Positions 43,084 through 52,107 of a stretch of DNA of 64,000 bases are shown one piece after another. Position numbers and translations under genes: made by a program. The stretch's first letter is position 1, and the number at the start of each line of letters is the position of its first letter. Origin of the DNA: Butyrivibrio proteoclasticus. Lineage in GTDB: Bacteria; Bacillota; Clostridia; Lachnospirales; Lachnospiraceae. The stretch spans positions 1-64,000 of the forward strand of contig NZ_FOXO01000002.1 in NCBI RefSeq assembly GCF_900115735.1, given 5' to 3'. A model generated the notes under the pieces. The model saw nothing but the letters and a program-made list of their open reading frames with translations. It was not told where the DNA came from and ran no database searches.

Positions 43084-44109
43084 ATGAAAAGGTGTAGCGT
43101 GAAAGCTTTGTTGTTAGGGAGTACAATCGGATTATCATTAGTTCTTTCTGCGTGCGGTGGTAGCGGTTATACAGCTTCAAATTATGCAGAAGAATCTGTT
43201 GCAGAGTCTGCGTATGATGCTAAGAGCTACAACGCTTATGAGACAATGGATGCAGAGGCTGTTGAGGCTCCGGGGGAATCTGTTCAGGTTCCGGAAAAGT
43301 CAGACAGAAAGCTCATTACAACCGTAAACTTAAGCACTGAAACAGAAGATCTTGATAAGACAATGGCACAGGTTGAGAACAAGACCAAGGAGCTTGGTGG
43401 TTACATTGAGAACAGCAGCATCTATAACGGAAGCACTTATTCCTCATACAAAGAAAGCAGAAGTGCCAGCTACACCATCAGGGTTCCGGTTGATAAGCTT
43501 GATTTTTTTATAGAATCTGTTGAAGAGGGAACCAACATTACTAACAAGTCAGTTAGTGTTGATGATGTCACACTTCAGTATGTTGATATAGAAAGCAAGA
43601 AGAAAGCATTAAAGACAGAGGAGCAAAGACTTTTAGAGATACTTGAAAAGGCTGAGACAGTTGAAGACATTATAAAGGTTGAGGAAAGACTTTCTGATGT
43701 AAGGTATGAGCTTGAAAGTATTGAATCACAGCTACGGACCTATGACAACAAGGTTGATTACAGCACAGTTTATATGGATGTCTCAGAAGTTGAGCAGTAT
43801 ACGCCGGCTGAGAAAAAAGGCGTGATCGAGAGAATTGCTGAAGGATTTGTATACAACTTTAAAGAAGTGATCAATGCGCTTGTTGAGCTCTTTATATGGA
43901 TAGTGATACATATCCCTCAGATAATAATTCTTTTGCTCCTATGCTTGGCAGCCATATTTGGTTGCAGAGCATATGCTTCTTCCAGAAAAAAGAAGCGCGA
44001 AATGAAAATGAGAGCATATATGCAGGCTCAGGGACAGGCCCAGCCACAGGCTCAGCCATCGGCAGGCCAGATAAATACACAAGGAAATGATAATGGAAAT
44101 AAACAATAG
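43084..44109 (+). CDS. DUF4349 lipoprotein with C-terminal membrane helix
   Basis: A 341-aa lipoprotein. The signal peptide ends in a lipobox, LSACGG, with the Cys at about residue 24. The DUF4349 domain spans about residues 75-295 and includes a coiled coil (YVDIESKKKALKTEEQRLLEILEKAE-like, positions 170-220), followed by one membrane helix (IIILLLLCLAAIFGCRAY) and a Gln/Pro-rich tail (QAQGQAQPQAQP). Function is unknown. The start is the ATG after TTGGAGGA. Its last codons overlap the start of era by 17 bp. Confidence 0.88.
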   Translation: MKRCSVKALLLGSTIGLSLVLSACGGSGYTASNYAEESVAESAYDAKSYNAYETMDAEAVEAPGESVQVPEKSDRKLITTVNLSTETEDLDKTMAQVENKTKELGGYIENSSIYNGSTYSSYKESRSASYTIRVPVDKLDFFIESVEEGTNITNKSVSVDDVTLQYVDIESKKKALKTEEQRLLEILEKAETVEDIIKVEERLSDVRYELESIESQLRTYDNKVDYSTVYMDVSEVEQYTPAEKKGVIERIAEGFVYNFKEVINALVELFIWIVIHIPQIIILLLLCLAAIFGCRAYASSRKKKREMKMRAYMQAQGQAQPQAQPSAGQINTQGNDNGNKQ

Positions 44110-45115
44110 TTTTAAAACAGGCTTTATAACTTTAATTGGTCGCCCTAATGTAGGGAAGTCTACACTTATGAACCATCTTATTGGACAAAAAATTGCGATA
44201 ACTTCCAATAAGCCACAGACCACAAGAAACAGGATCATGACTGTTTATACAGATGATGATGCACAGATGATATTTCTTGATACGCCGGGCATTAATGAAA
44301 CCAAGAATGCTCTTGGCGAATATATGTCAAAGGTTGCCAAAAGCGCAATAGAAGAAGTAGATATGGTACTTTGGCTTGTAGAGCCCAGCACTTATATCGG
44401 CGAAGTAGAGAGATCAATTATTGAAGAATTAAAGACATTAAAAAAGCCTGTGATCCTTGTAATAAATAAGATAGATACTGTTCCGGCTGAAAAGCTTGAG
44501 CTTTTTGAAAATGCCTATAAGAAAGAAATGTCTTTTTCTAAGATAGTTCATGTAGCAGCCCTTAAGGGACAGAATATTGACGGTGTGATGAATGTCATCA
44601 AGGAATTCTTACCTGTGGGACCTCCATTTTATGACGAGGATACAATTACAGATCAGCCGGAACGTGATATTGTAGCTGAAATAATCAGAGAAAAGGCTCT
44701 TAGACTTTTAAAGGATGAGGTTCCTCATGGAATAGCAGTAACTATTGAAAGCATGAAGATGCGTGAGAAAAAGGCTGTAGAGGAAAAGAGTAAGAAAAAA
44801 AGGCATTATCATCCTCCAAAACAGGCAGCTTTAGACCTTGATGCAATGCTTAAGGATGCAGCTATTGATTCATCGAGCGGAATGATAGATATAGATGCGA
44901 CCATTATTTGCGAAAAGGATTCTCATAAAGGAATTGTTATAGGTAAAGGCGGAGCAATGCTAAAAAAAATTGGCACTGCAGCCAGAAAAGATATTGAGGA
45001 TCTCTTGCAGTGTCAGGTTAATCTTCAGATATGGGTTAAAGTCAGAAAAGACTGGAGAGATGACAAGACTCAGATGAAGAGTTTTGGATATGATGTGAAT
45101 AGCTTTAAAAAGTAA
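44093..45115 (+). CDS. era: GTPase Era
   Basis: A 340-aa Ras-like GTPase that binds 16S rRNA during 30S assembly. G1 is GRPNVGKS (around residues 16-23), G3 DTPG, G4 NKID. The C-terminal KH domain is present with GIVIGKGGAMLKKIG. It is about 40 residues longer than usual because of a Lys/Ala-rich insertion between the first KH strand and MIDIDATIICEKDSHKG (about residues 225-262, including KKKRHYHPPKQ). The start chosen is the ATG 7 nt after AAGGA; an ATG 6 bp earlier is too close to the ribosome site. It is followed by recO, the usual order. Confidence 0.95.
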   Translation: MEINNSFKTGFITLIGRPNVGKSTLMNHLIGQKIAITSNKPQTTRNRIMTVYTDDDAQMIFLDTPGINETKNALGEYMSKVAKSAIEEVDMVLWLVEPSTYIGEVERSIIEELKTLKKPVILVINKIDTVPAEKLELFENAYKKEMSFSKIVHVAALKGQNIDGVMNVIKEFLPVGPPFYDEDTITDQPERDIVAEIIREKALRLLKDEVPHGIAVTIESMKMREKKAVEEKSKKKRHYHPPKQAALDLDAMLKDAAIDSSSGMIDIDATIICEKDSHKGIVIGKGGAMLKKIGTAARKDIEDLLQCQVNLQIWVKVRKDWRDDKTQMKSFGYDVNSFKK

Positions 45116-45123
45116 GGATTTTT

Positions 45124-45771
45124 ATGGAAGAACTTGTCTATGTACGTGGAATTATAATAAAGCATTCACCTGTAGGCGATTACGACCTTGTGGCAACTAT
45201 TTTTACAGCTGAAAGAGGTAAGATAACAGCTTTTGCCAGAAATGCCAGAAAGCCTGGAAACAGGCTTTCCGGTAACGTTGAGCCATTTAGTTTTGGTACA
45301 TTTAAGCTGTATGAAGGAAGAAATTCCTATACTATTGTTGAAGCAAATATAGAAAACTACTTCGAGGGATTCAGACAGAATTTTGAAAGTGCCTGTTATG
45401 GCTCTTATTTTTTGGAAATTGTCAGTTTCTATACGAGAGAGAATAATGAGGATAAAGAACTCCTAAATCTATTGTATGTTTCATTGAAAGCTCTTTTGAA
45501 AAACAATATTCCCAACAAGCTGGTAAAATGTGTATTCGAACTAAGAACATTAAAGACTCAGGGAGAATATCCGGGAATTCCGGAGAATATGAATCTTCTT
45601 GATTCCACCAGGTATGCAATGAATTATATTGCGACAAGTAATCTTGAAAAGCTTTATACTTTCACGGTTACGGATGAAGTTCTTTCAGAACTTGAAAAAA
45701 TATCGAGTCGCTATATAGGAGATAGTATAGACAGACCACTTAAGAGTCTTGAAATGCTTAATATGATATAA
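45124..45771 (+). CDS. recO: DNA repair protein RecO
   Basis: A 215-aa RecO. It loads RecA on SSB-coated DNA in the RecFOR pathway. The N-terminal OB fold is clear (VRGIIIKHSPVGDYDLVATIFTAERGKITAFARNARKP-like, about residues 5-45). The helical C-terminal part is shorter than in the usual 240-250 residue proteins, and the zinc-binding Cys cluster of some RecO is missing; RecO without zinc also occurs elsewhere. It follows era by 8 bp and has AAGGA as ribosome site. Confidence 0.88.
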   Translation: MEELVYVRGIIIKHSPVGDYDLVATIFTAERGKITAFARNARKPGNRLSGNVEPFSFGTFKLYEGRNSYTIVEANIENYFEGFRQNFESACYGSYFLEIVSFYTRENNEDKELLNLLYVSLKALLKNNIPNKLVKCVFELRTLKTQGEYPGIPENMNLLDSTRYAMNYIATSNLEKLYTFTVTDEVLSELEKISSRYIGDSIDRPLKSLEMLNMI

Positions 45772-45839
45772 CAATATGTTCTATTGAAAAAGAAAAACTA
45801 TTTGGATATAATTACTTTGTTTGTTTTGAGGAAAAATCT

Positions 45840-46445
45840 ATGAACGGGTTTATTATGAAAAGATTTGTCGGAGTTATCAGCGCGTTCATGTTGCTGTCAT
45901 GTCTGTTTGGATGTGGAAGTGATGAAGGACAGCTTACAACTGTAGCACTAGATAAAAATGGGAAGATCACCAATACAATTTATGAAGACTTCGGAGAAGA
46001 GTACTATGATGTCACTGAACTGACTCAAATGACAGAGGATGAGATATCTTCTTTCAACGCAGAAAGACTTACTGAAAAGATCACATTGGATGCAGTTGAT
46101 AAGATATCTGATGGAAATGCTGTTAAAATGGTCTTAAAATTTGCAACACCGACAGATTATGCCGAGTTTAACAACACAGTTCTTTATTATGGAACTGTAC
46201 AGGATGCGCTTGACAGAGGTTATTCTATATCATCAGATCTTATTGATGAAAATGGCCTTAAGATAAACTCAGATGCTTTAGAAGATAATAAGGACAACCA
46301 TATTATTATTACTAAAGACAGATCGGTATTTATTACACCTTACAATATAGTATATTCTTCAAACGGAGTTTCTTTAAAAGGAAAAAAAGAAGCTGTTTTG
46401 TCTTCATCAACAAGTGAAGAAATACAGCTCATTCTTTCAAAATAA
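45840..46445 (+). CDS. Putative lipoprotein of unknown function
   Basis: A 201-aa secreted lipoprotein. The signal peptide (FVGVISAFMLLSCLFGCGS) has a lipobox LFGC with the Cys at about residue 25. The mature part is hydrophilic, with no family that I recognise, and ends in a beta-rich segment (HIIITKDRSVFITPYNIVYSSNG). Ribosome site GAGG, 8 nt from the first ATG. It lies alone between recO and the glycyl-tRNA synthetase gene. Confidence 0.72.
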   Translation: MNGFIMKRFVGVISAFMLLSCLFGCGSDEGQLTTVALDKNGKITNTIYEDFGEEYYDVTELTQMTEDEISSFNAERLTEKITLDAVDKISDGNAVKMVLKFATPTDYAEFNNTVLYYGTVQDALDRGYSISSDLIDENGLKINSDALEDNKDNHIIITKDRSVFITPYNIVYSSNGVSLKGKKEAVLSSSTSEEIQLILSK

Positions 46446-46489
46446 TTTTTTTATATTAAAATCACTTGCTTGTGATTGATTGGAGGAAC

Positions 46490-47899
46490 ATGGAAGCAAA
46501 AGCAAAATCAATGGAAAAGATCATAGCACTGGCCAAGGGAAGAGGATTTGTTTACCCTGGTTCTGAGATTTATGGAGGTCTTGCCAATACCTGGGATTAC
46601 GGTAACCTTGGTGTTGAGCTTAAGAATAACGTAAAAAAGGCTTGGTGGCAGAAGTTTGTACAGGAGAACCCTTACAACGTCGGCGTTGATTGTGCGATTT
46701 TGATGAATCCTAAGACATGGATTGCATCAGGTCATTTAGGAGGCTTTTCTGATCCTCTTATGGATTGTAAGGAATGCCATGAAAGATTTAGAGCAGACAA
46801 GATCATAGAAGATTTTGCTTCTGAGAATGGAATTACTCTTGAATCTTCAGTTGATGGCTGGAGCCATGAAGAAATGGAGAACTTCATTAAAGAGCATAGC
46901 GTTCCATGTCCAACATGTGGTAAGCATAACTTTACAAGCATCAGAGAGTTCAACCTTATGTTCAAGACATTCCAGGGTGTAACAGAAGATGCTAAGGATA
47001 CAGTTTATCTTCGTCCTGAGACAGCACAGGGTATTTTCGTAAACTTCAAGAATGTTCAGCGTTCTTCACGTAAAAAAGTGCCTTTTGGTATCTGTCAGAT
47101 TGGCAAGAGCTTCAGAAATGAGATCACACCTGGTAACTTCACTTTCAGAACAAGAGAGTTTGAGCAGATGGAGCTTGAGTTCTTCTGCAAGCCTGGTACA
47201 CAGACAGAATGGTTTGAGTATTGGAGAAAGACATGTTATGAATGGCTTCTTTCTCTTGGTATCGACAAAGAGCACATCAGACTTCGAGACCATGATCCTG
47301 AGGAACTTTCATTCTATAGTGATCACACAACTGATATTGAGTATGCATTCCCATTCACAGATTGGGGCGAGCTTTGGGGCATTGCTTCAAGAACAGATTA
47401 CGACCTTACAAGACATCAGGAGACATCTGGTGAGCCTATGGAATACTTCGATGATGAGACTAATGAGAAGTACATCCCATATGTAGTTGAGCCTTCTCTT
47501 GGAGCTGACAGAGTAACACTTGCATTCCTTTGCGAAGCATATGATGAAGAGAATATTGGAACAGAAGAGAAGCCAGATATGCGTACAGTTCTTCACTTCC
47601 ATCCGGCAATTGCACCTGTTAAGATCGGTGTTCTTCCTCTTTCAAAGAAACTCAATGAGGGTGCTGAGAAGATTTATGCTCAGCTTTCAAAGAAATATAA
47701 CTGCGAGTTTGATGATCGTGGAAACATCGGTAAGAGATATCGTCGTCAGGATGAGATCGGAACACCATTCTGCATCACATACGATTTTGATTCAGAAGAG
47801 GACCACAAGGTTACAGTTAGATTTAGAGACAGCATGGAGCAGGAGCGTATCGCTATCGATGAGCTTGATGCTTATTTCGCTGATAAGTTTACATTTTAA
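46490..47899 (+). CDS. glyQS: Glycyl-tRNA synthetase (single-chain, dimeric type)
   Basis: A 469-aa class II synthetase that charges tRNA-Gly. It is the alpha2 form of Gram-positive bacteria and eukaryotes, not the E. coli alpha/beta form. It shows [19 protein letters not shown] at the N-terminus, [15 protein letters not shown] (motif 2 region) and [14 protein letters not shown] (motif 3 region). Cys residues in [11 protein letters not shown] and [10 protein letters not shown] may bind zinc. The start is the ATG after TTGGAGGA. No T-box leader fits in the 44-bp gap upstream. Confidence 0.96.
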   Translation: MEAKAKSMEKIIALAKGRGFVYPGSEIYGGLANTWDYGNLGVELKNNVKKAWWQKFVQENPYNVGVDCAILMNPKTWIASGHLGGFSDPLMDCKECHERFRADKIIEDFASENGITLESSVDGWSHEEMENFIKEHSVPCPTCGKHNFTSIREFNLMFKTFQGVTEDAKDTVYLRPETAQGIFVNFKNVQRSSRKKVPFGICQIGKSFRNEITPGNFTFRTREFEQMELEFFCKPGTQTEWFEYWRKTCYEWLLSLGIDKEHIRLRDHDPEELSFYSDHTTDIEYAFPFTDWGELWGIASRTDYDLTRHQETSGEPMEYFDDETNEKYIPYVVEPSLGADRVTLAFLCEAYDEENIGTEEKPDMRTVLHFHPAIAPVKIGVLPLSKKLNEGAEKIYAQLSKKYNCEFDDRGNIGKRYRRQDEIGTPFCITYDFDSEEDHKVTVRFRDSMEQERIAIDELDAYFADKFTF

Positions 47900-47914
47900 G
47901 GAGTTTGTTTGATT

Positions 47915-50569
47915 ATGAAGCAATATACTGCTAACGAGCTTAGAAAAGCTTGGAAAGATTTTTATATTAAAAGAGGCCACGTTGACTGTGGTGCTGTATC
48001 TCTTGTTTCTGACGGTTCAACAGGTGTTATGTTCAACGTTGCAGGAATGCAGCCACTTATGCCTTATCTTTTAGGTAAAAAGCATCCTCTTGGAACAAGA
48101 CTTTGCAATGTTCAGGGATGTGTTCGTACTAACGATATTGATTCTGTTGGTGATAAGAGCCATGGAACATTTTTTGAAATGATGGGAAGCTGGTCTCTTG
48201 GAGACTATTTCAAAAAAGAGCGTTGCCAGTGGAGTTTTGAACTTCTTACTGAGCTCTTTGGCTTTGACGCTGATCATCTTGCAGCTACTGTATTTGCAGG
48301 TGATGAGAATGCACCAAGAGATGAAGAAGGTGCTAAATACCGTATTGAGTCAGGTTTCAAGCCTGAGAACATTTATTATCTTCCTGCTGAGGACAACTGG
48401 TGGGGACTTGAATATGGTCCATGCGGTCCTGACAGTGAGATGTTCTATGTAAAGGATATTCCTGATTGCGGTCCTAACTGCGGTCCTGGGTGCCATTGCG
48501 GTAAATATACTGAAATTGGTAATGATGTTTTCATGCAGTATGAGAAACACCATGACGGATATCTTACACCACTTGCTCAGAAGAACGTTGATACAGGTTG
48601 GGGACTTGAGCGTATTCTTGCTTTCCTTAACGGTACTGATGACGTTTATAAGATCGATCTTCATGCTCCTGTAATTTCTTACATAGAAAAAGAGAGCGGA
48701 ATTAAATACGATACTGATGAGAAGAGCACAAGATCAATGAGAATCCTCGCTGATCACACACGTACTTCTGTTATGCTCATTGGTGACGAAGCTAAGCTTT
48801 TACCATCTAACACAGGCGCAGGATATATCCTTAGAAGACTTATACGTCGTGCAGTCAGACATGCAAGAGCTCTTGGACTTAAGAAGGAGCATATTCTTGG
48901 AGTGGCTTCAATTTATCTTGATGAGTATTCTGAGAGCTATGAGAACCTTGTTAAGAATCGCAGCTTCGTTCTTCAGGAACTTGGAAGAGAAATTGACCGT
49001 TTTGAATCTACTCTTGAAAACGGTATGAAAGAGTTTAAGAAGATCCTTGATAAGACAACTTCTGAAGGAAAGAAAGAAATCGAAGGAAAAGATGCATTCT
49101 TCCTTTATGATACATTTGGATTCCCTGTAGAGCTTACTGTAGAGCTCGCAGAGGAAGAGGGCTTTACTGTTGATGAGAAGGGCTTTGCCGCTGCTATGGA
49201 AGAGCAGAAGCAGAAAGCCAGAGATAATCAGAATTTCGCTGCAAATCTTACAACAGGCGCTGGTTTATTTGATGAACTTGCAGAGGATGTTAAGTGTGAA
49301 TTTGTAGGATATGATTCACTTTCATGCGAAGGTAGTGTTGTTGCTATGGCAGATGCAGAGGCACTTACAGAAAGCCTCTCAGAGGGCCAGCAGGGAACAA
49401 TCATTACTGATAAGACATCTTTCTATGGCACAATGGGTGGCCAGGTTGGAGATATCGGTGAGATAACCGGGAAAGATGGTGCTAAGTTCAAAGTATCAGA
49501 AACTGTTAAAGTTGCCGGTGGAAGAACAGCTCATGTTGGAACTGTTGTAAAGGGAAGCTTTAAAGTATCTGATAAGGTGACTTTGGACGTTGACGCTGAA
49601 AACAGAGCTAAAACATGCAGAAACCATTCAGCTACACACCTTCTTCAGAAAGCTCTTCAGGAAGTTCTTGGCGATGGTGTTGAGCAGGCCGGTTCTTACC
49701 AGGATCCTGACAAGACAAGATTTGATTTTAGCTATCATCAGGCTATGACTGCTGAAGAAATCAAGAAAGTTGAAGATATAGTTAATGCCAAGATTTTGGA
49801 AGCACTTCCAGTTGTTACAAAGGAAATGACTTTGGAAGAGGCCAAGAAGACAGGAGCTATGGCTCTGTTTGGTGAAAAGTATGGCGATACAGTAAGAGTT
49901 GTAAATATGGGAGACTTCTCTATTGAACTTTGTGGTGGTACACATGTATCTAATACCAGCCATATCGGTCTCTTCAAGATCGTAGCAGAGAGCGGTGTCG
50001 CAGCAGGCGTACGTCGTATTGAAGCACTTACCGGAAGCAACGCAAGAGATTACTATCTGAATGTAGAGCAGACACTTAATGCATCAGCAAAGCTTGTTAA
50101 AGCAAATGCCTCTGATCTTGCTGAGCATATCAAAAAGCTTCAGGACGAGCTTAAGGCACTTAGAAGTGAGAATGAATCACTTAAGAGCAAAGAGGCACAG
50201 GCTGCACTTGGTGATGTTACAGATCAGGTTAAGGAAGTTGCAGGAGTTAAGCTTCTTGCTACATCAGTTAAGGGTGTAGATATGAATGGTCTCCGTGATC
50301 TTGGAGATCAGATGAAGACAAAACTTGGTGAAGGCGTTGTAGTTCTTATTTCTGAAACTGATGGCAAGGTTAACCTTATTACAATGGCTACAGATGAAGC
50401 TATTGCAAAGGGGGCTCATGCAGGTAATCTTATAAAAGCAATTGCGCCAATAGTAGGAGGAGGCGGTGGTGGCCGTCCTAATATGGCTCAGGCAGGTGGT
50501 AAGAATCCTGCTGGAATTAAGGATGCTCTTACAGAGGCAGAAAAAGTTCTTGCAAATCAGATAAAATAA
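47915..50569 (+). CDS. alaS: Alanyl-tRNA synthetase
   Basis: A class II synthetase of 884 aa, the usual length. The catalytic domain (residues 1-250) starts MKQYTANELRKAWKDF; the editing domain has HSATHLLQKAL (His-x3-His) and the zinc Cys/His block ELCGGTHVSNTSHIG; and the C-terminal oligomerisation domain ends with the Gly-rich GGGGGGRPNMAQAGG. The inserted GPNCGPGCHCGKYTEIGN around residue 190 is typical of Clostridia AlaRS. It follows glyQS by 15 bp. An in-frame TTG 6 bp earlier is possible as start. Confidence 0.97.
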   Translation: MKQYTANELRKAWKDFYIKRGHVDCGAVSLVSDGSTGVMFNVAGMQPLMPYLLGKKHPLGTRLCNVQGCVRTNDIDSVGDKSHGTFFEMMGSWSLGDYFKKERCQWSFELLTELFGFDADHLAATVFAGDENAPRDEEGAKYRIESGFKPENIYYLPAEDNWWGLEYGPCGPDSEMFYVKDIPDCGPNCGPGCHCGKYTEIGNDVFMQYEKHHDGYLTPLAQKNVDTGWGLERILAFLNGTDDVYKIDLHAPVISYIEKESGIKYDTDEKSTRSMRILADHTRTSVMLIGDEAKLLPSNTGAGYILRRLIRRAVRHARALGLKKEHILGVASIYLDEYSESYENLVKNRSFVLQELGREIDRFESTLENGMKEFKKILDKTTSEGKKEIEGKDAFFLYDTFGFPVELTVELAEEEGFTVDEKGFAAAMEEQKQKARDNQNFAANLTTGAGLFDELAEDVKCEFVGYDSLSCEGSVVAMADAEALTESLSEGQQGTIITDKTSFYGTMGGQVGDIGEITGKDGAKFKVSETVKVAGGRTAHVGTVVKGSFKVSDKVTLDVDAENRAKTCRNHSATHLLQKALQEVLGDGVEQAGSYQDPDKTRFDFSYHQAMTAEEIKKVEDIVNAKILEALPVVTKEMTLEEAKKTGAMALFGEKYGDTVRVVNMGDFSIELCGGTHVSNTSHIGLFKIVAESGVAAGVRRIEALTGSNARDYYLNVEQTLNASAKLVKANASDLAEHIKKLQDELKALRSENESLKSKEAQAALGDVTDQVKEVAGVKLLATSVKGVDMNGLRDLGDQMKTKLGEGVVVLISETDGKVNLITMATDEAIAKGAHAGNLIKAIAPIVGGGGGGRPNMAQAGGKNPAGIKDALTEAEKVLANQIK

Positions 50570-50572
50570 TGC

Positions 50573-50600
50573 TTGACGCATATATTTTTTGTGTTATAAT
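50573..50600 (+). promoter_or_regulatory. rpsU promoter
   Basis: TTGACG (50573-50578), a 16-bp spacer, and TATAAT (50595-50600), just after the alaS stop. The leader then carries a small stem ATTATGCT/AAGCATAAT at about 50621-50643. Confidence 0.75.
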
Positions 50601-50697
50601 TGATAATGTTATGTGAGCTATTATGCTCAGTATAAGCATAATAAATAACCCAATCAGTCATGTACTTGAAGGGACTGAAGGGAGGGTAAGAGTAGAG

Positions 50698-50874
50698 ATG
50701 TCAACTGTAGTAGTAAAAGAAAACGAGACTTTGGATAGCGCACTGCGTCGTTTTAAGAGAAGTTGCGCAAAGGCTGGTATCCAGCAGGAGATTCGTAAGA
50801 GAGAACACTACGAGAAGCCTAGCGTTAGACGCAAGAAAAAGTCTGAAGCAGCAAGAAAGCGCAAATATAACTAA
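50698..50874 (+). CDS. rpsU: Ribosomal protein S21
   Basis: A 58-aa S21 of standard length, a small basic 30S protein near the anti-Shine-Dalgarno region. It starts [21 protein letters not shown] and ends in a Lys/Arg-rich tail ([15 protein letters not shown]). The start is fixed by the family N-terminus; GGAGGG lies 11 nt upstream. It has its own promoter and terminator. Confidence 0.97.
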   Translation: MSTVVVKENETLDSALRRFKRSCAKAGIQQEIRKREHYEKPSVRRKKKSEAARKRKYN

Positions 50875-50881
50875 ATCTAAT

Positions 50882-50914
50882 AAAAAGCCTTTGGCGTATG
50901 CCAAAGGCTTTTTT
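50882..50914 (+). terminator. Terminator after rpsU
   Basis: A stem AAAAGCCTTTGGC/GCCAAAGGCTTTT with loop GTAT and a TTTTTT run. Confidence 0.93.
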
Positions 50915-51031
50915 GTTGGAATTTTACTATAAGTAGGCAATACTAATGAGAATATGTTTTTTGACCTTTGGGTTTTATCTATGATAAAATAAACATCGTA
51001 TGTCGTTTATGCTAAGAGAGAAAGAAAAAGT

Positions 51032-51907
51032 ATGGCAATATATTTGGTAATAGCACTGATTGTGCTGATAATATTATGCGTTCTGGTAATTTATCATGAC
51101 ACGCACAGTTTTGTTGTGAGAAATTATGAGATAAAGTCAAACAAAGTAACTGAAGATTTTAAGTTTGTTTTTCTTTCGGATCTTCATGGGTACGTTTTTG
51201 GGAATAATAATGATAAGCTTATTAAAGCGATTGATGAGATAAATCCTGATGCTATAATTTGCGGCGGAGATATGTTTACAGCCCATGCTAAGGACGGGAA
51301 AATAAAATACGAGCCCGGATTTGACCTTATCAGAAATCTTTCCGGCAAGTATAAGGTCTATTATGCAAATGGTAACCACGAGTATAAGGTGAAATTTTTT
51401 ACAAAAGAATTTGGTAATTTCTATGATAGATACAGGAGCAGACTGAAAAAAGAAGGGGTTGTCTTTTTGGAGAATGACTCTGTTTGGCTTGAAGATAAAA
51501 ACATAAGGATCACAGGTCTTGATCTAAATCTTGAGTACTTTAGAAAAGTAGTAAAAAGAAAAATGGATCCTTCACTGATGGGAAGGCTTGTCGGGAATAT
51601 TAATGACAAAGAAAAAGAGAGGTTTCAGCTTCTTATTGCGCATAATCCCCAGTATTTTGAAAATTATGCATCCTGGGGTGCCGATCTTACAATGTCAGGG
51701 CATGTTCATGGCGGAATCGTAAGACTTCCGATACTTGGAGGCGTTATCTCTCCATCAATAGCTCTTTTTCCGAAATATGATGGAGGCTTTTATAAAAAGG
51801 GCGAGAAGACAATGATCCTGGGAAGAGGACTTGGAACTCATACAGTACATGTGAGATTTTTAAATCCCGGAGAAATTTGCGTGGTAAACATCAAGTGCGG
51901 GATTTGA
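51032..51907 (+). CDS. Membrane-anchored metallophosphoesterase (YkuE-like)
   Basis: A 291-aa protein with one N-terminal membrane helix (IYLVIALIVLIILCVLVIY) and an outward or inward phosphoesterase domain. All metal motifs are present: SDLHG (around residue 50), CGGDMF (around 81), NGNHE (around 116), AHNP (around 209) and SGHVHGG (around 230). This layout fits the YkuE/LpxH-like group of cell-envelope phosphoesterases. Its TGA stop lies within the hairpin repeat that begins the triple-hairpin copy B. Confidence 0.9.
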   Translation: MAIYLVIALIVLIILCVLVIYHDTHSFVVRNYEIKSNKVTEDFKFVFLSDLHGYVFGNNNDKLIKAIDEINPDAIICGGDMFTAHAKDGKIKYEPGFDLIRNLSGKYKVYYANGNHEYKVKFFTKEFGNFYDRYRSRLKKEGVVFLENDSVWLEDKNIRITGLDLNLEYFRKVVKRKMDPSLMGRLVGNINDKEKERFQLLIAHNPQYFENYASWGADLTMSGHVHGGIVRLPILGGVISPSIALFPKYDGGFYKKGEKTMILGRGLGTHTVHVRFLNPGEICVVNIKCGI

Positions 51908-51939
51908 TGCATTCTTGAATTGTTGATTCAAGAATGCAT
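51904..51939. repeat. 36-bp hairpin identical to hairpin 3 of copy A
   Basis: Identical over 36 bp to 14857-14892. The 13-bp stem (51908-51920 with 51926-51938) begins at the stop codon of the phosphoesterase gene, so the repeat supplies that stop. It could act as a transcript 3' end, although no T-run follows. Confidence 0.85.
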
Positions 51940-52083
51940 GACTTATTAAATGAAATTACAGAAACCCGCACTTGCTGCGGGTTTCGTGAGAAGGTGATAC
52001 AAGGGTCAACCATGCCTCATCGACGTAGTCGATTCAATTTGGCATGGTTGATATATTCTTGAACTTTATGTTCAAGAATATAT
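51937..52083. ncRNA. Triple-hairpin element, copy B
   Basis: Hairpin 1: AAACCCGCA (51962-51970) with TGCGGGTTT (51976-51984). Hairpin 2: CAACCATGCC (52007-52016) with GGCATGGTTG (52041-52050), with inner ATCGAC/GTCGAT (52019-52033). Hairpin 3: a 13-bp stem (52052-52064 with 52070-52082). The linker TTTCGTGAGAA after hairpin 1 matches copy A. It ends 25 bp before scpA, so in this copy it is in the scpA leader if transcribed from upstream. Confidence 0.6.
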
Positions 52084-52107
52084 GATTTGTTTTTATGAGG
52101 AGATTTT

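Noticed and set aside
46446-46489. T-box leader for the glycyl-tRNA synthetase gene
   Set aside because: The gap is only 44 bp and has no T-box motif or antiterminator stem.
52061-52074. LexA-type operator GAAC...GTTC before scpA
   Set aside because: The spacer is 5 nt rather than 4, and the sequence is the tip of hairpin 3. The other copy has GAAT/ATTC at the same place, so the motif is not conserved.
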